This document shows, piece after piece, positions 5,913 through 7,001 of a stretch of DNA of 7,001 bases. Below the pieces are notes generated by a model. That model saw only the letters and a program-made list of their open reading frames with translations, did not search any database and had not been told where the DNA came from. The stretch is taken from contig JAFOLN010000227.1 in assembly GCA_017419325.1 (NCBI GenBank), positions 1 through 7,001 on the forward strand, written 5' to 3'. This stretch comes from Clostridia bacterium. GTDB lineage: Bacteria > Bacillota > Clostridia > Oscillospirales > RGIG577. A program made the translations under genes and the position numbers. The stretch's first letter is position 1, and each line of letters starts with the position of its first letter.

Positions 5913-6662
5913 ATGGGATTATTCAGTAAGAAATCATGCTCTATATGCGGAGGCGAAATAGGACTTTTCGGGAACCGCAAGCTTGACGACGGCAATATGT
6001 GCAAAAACTGCGCGGCGAAGCTTTCGCCCTGGTTCTCCGACAGACGAAAAAGCACCGTGGCCGAGATTGAGGAGCAGCTTCAGTACCGCGAGGCGAACAA
6101 GGAAGCAATAGCCGCCTTCAATCCCACCCGCACCTTCGGCGCTAACATGAAGCTTATCATAGACGAGGACGCGAAGAAGTTCGTTGTAACTAGGGAGCGC
6201 GACCTTGTGAAAGCAAATCCCGATGTTATCGCCTTTTCACAGGTGACGGGCTGCGACCTTGACATCGACGAGAACCGCAGCGAGGAGAAGCGAAAGGACA
6301 GAGAGGGAAACCTCGTAAGCTACAATCCCCCGCGCTATACATACAGCTATGACTTCGATATGGTAATAAGGGTAAACACGCCCTATTTCGATACGATACG
6401 CTTCAGCCTCAACCCCTCCTCGGTTGAGATAAACCCCGACAACCCCGTGACCGCCGACCGCGCCCCCGACCCCCGCACCAATGTTGACTACTGCGAGTTC
6501 GAGGCGATGGGACGTGAGATAAAGGCGGCTCTTACGGAGGTACGCAACATAGGCCGCGAGGACGCCGCCCCGAAGGGCCCCGTAAAGTGTCCCGCCTGCG
6601 GCGCGCAGACCGTTCCCACAGCGTCCGGCTGCTGCGAATACTGCGGCAGCGCGCTTCAGTAA
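5913..6662 (+). CDS. DUF4428 protein with N- and C-terminal zinc ribbons
   Basis: The complete 249-residue protein opens with a DUF4428-type zinc finger: Cys9-x2-Cys12, GGEIGLFGNRKLDDGNMC, Cys30-x2-Cys33, then AAKLSPWF. A charged helix (about 45-70) follows. A beta-rich middle region (about 70-210) has alternating strands, such as FGANMKLIIDED and YTYSYDFDMVIRV, and may be a PH-like domain. The C-terminus is a second zinc ribbon with Cys226-x2-Cys229 and Cys241-x2-Cys244. There is no signal peptide or membrane segment, so it is probably cytosolic. DUF4428 is a clostridial family without an established function; the fingers suggest binding of protein or nucleic acid. AAAGGAG eight bases before the ATG fixes the start. 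It is the last gene of the operon, followed by a terminator. Confidence 0.92.
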   Translation: MGLFSKKSCSICGGEIGLFGNRKLDDGNMCKNCAAKLSPWFSDRRKSTVAEIEEQLQYREANKEAIAAFNPTRTFGANMKLIIDEDAKKFVVTRERDLVKANPDVIAFSQVTGCDLDIDENRSEEKRKDREGNLVSYNPPRYTYSYDFDMVIRVNTPYFDTIRFSLNPSSVEINPDNPVTADRAPDPRTNVDYCEFEAMGREIKAALTEVRNIGREDAAPKGPVKCPACGAQTVPTASGCCEYCGSALQ

Positions 6663-6682
6663 GAAATTAAGAAAAAGAACGA

Positions 6683-6720
6683 CCCCGCGCGGCAAAGCTT
6701 TGCCGTGCGGGGCTTTTATT
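6683..6720. terminator. Bidirectional intrinsic terminator between convergent genes
   Basis: A long stem pairs CCCCGCGCGGCAAAG (6683-6697) with CTTTGCCGTGCGGGG (6698-6712), with one G-U pair and an AAGCTT-type apex. On the plus strand CTTTTATT follows and ends the four-gene operon. On the minus strand the hairpin is followed by a T-rich run (TCGTTCTTTTTC), so it also serves the convergent gene whose stop is at 6731. Confidence 0.9.
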
Positions 6721-6730
6721 CGACCGTCGT

Positions 6731-7001
6731 TTACTTTAACTCAAATTCCGCCGCTTCGCCTTTCGGCGTAAGGCTTTCGCCGTTCATCCATATAAGCTTC
6801 ACCTTATACGCGCCGCCCGCGTCTATCGCGCCGGGCGAGCGGAGCATCTTAAGTGATATTATCCTGCCGTGTTCGTCGTACATTGCCGCGTACACGGGGG
6901 TATCCCCCGAAACGCCGCCGCTAACCTTTATAGTATCGTCTGTGCGGATGCAGCTTACGCTCTCATTCGTAAGCGCATCGGAATATGACCGTTCATCGGG
7001 C
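6731..7001 (-). CDS. C-terminal fragment of a probable secreted or surface protein (5' end outside window)
   Basis: On the minus strand an open frame enters from the right edge and stops at TAA (6733-6731), giving 89 complete codons. The fragment reads like a small C-terminal beta-sandwich module. It has alternating strands including TIKVSGGVSG, PVYAAMYDEHGRIISLKML, and a final KVKLIWMNGESLTPKGEA before EFELK. Similar endings, with Y-D-E-x-G-R and K-x-K-x-x-x-W followed by a T-P, are common at the ends of large clostridial secreted enzymes and surface proteins. That comparison is from memory and was not searched. Start, signal peptide and catalytic part, if any, lie outside the window. It is convergent with the DUF4428 gene and shares its terminator. 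Confidence 0.75.
   Translation of the reverse strand, partial: PDERSYSDALTNESVSCIRTDDTIKVSGGVSGDTPVYAAMYDEHGRIISLKMLRSPGAIDAGGAYKVKLIWMNGESLTPKGEAAEFELK

Overview
The window looks like chromosomal DNA of an anaerobic, endospore-forming Firmicute of the class Clostridia, probably a gut lineage. The best single marker is a complete alpha/beta-type small acid-soluble spore protein gene preceded by a good forespore (sigma-G-type) promoter. Strong GGAGG ribosome-binding sites, simple hairpin-plus-T terminators, a DUF3298 lipoprotein and a DUF4428 zinc-ribbon protein agree with this. Base composition is moderate, around half G+C by eye, with a bias to GAC, GGC and CCC codons. The exact genus cannot be read from the sequence.

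Left part (1-2039, minus strand): one long reading frame covers the whole stretch. It encodes a secreted protein with a signal peptide, ten RCC1-like repeat modules, and the beginning of what looks like a papain-like cysteine peptidase domain (Cys660-Trp661). Its 3' end lies beyond base 1. Intergenic 2040-2297 holds its ribosome-binding site, a weak candidate promoter, and the divergent spore-gene promoter.

Middle (2196-2555, plus strand): a self-contained monocistronic spore-protein unit with sigma-G-like promoter, a hairpin at the predicted transcript 5' end, a second hairpin just before the Shine-Dalgarno, the 67-residue gene, and a strong intrinsic terminator.

Right part (2634-6720, plus strand): a four-gene operon. 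A sigma-A-type promoter leads into a 704-residue RsiV-like (DUF4163/DUF3298-type) lipoprotein. Two small paralogous single-pass membrane proteins follow, then a DUF4428 protein with zinc ribbons at both ends. Genes 1 and 2 overlap by one base and the others are 24-25 bases apart. A bidirectional terminator closes the operon. The products suggest an envelope-associated module: one lipid-anchored protein, two membrane-anchored proteins and one cytosolic zinc protein. No established pathway matches this set, so its function is unknown.

Right edge (6731-7001, minus strand): the C-terminal 89 codons of a convergent gene, probably another secreted or surface protein, sharing the same terminator. 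No tRNA, rRNA, CRISPR array, insertion sequence or phage feature was seen. No gap between genes exceeds 300 bases.
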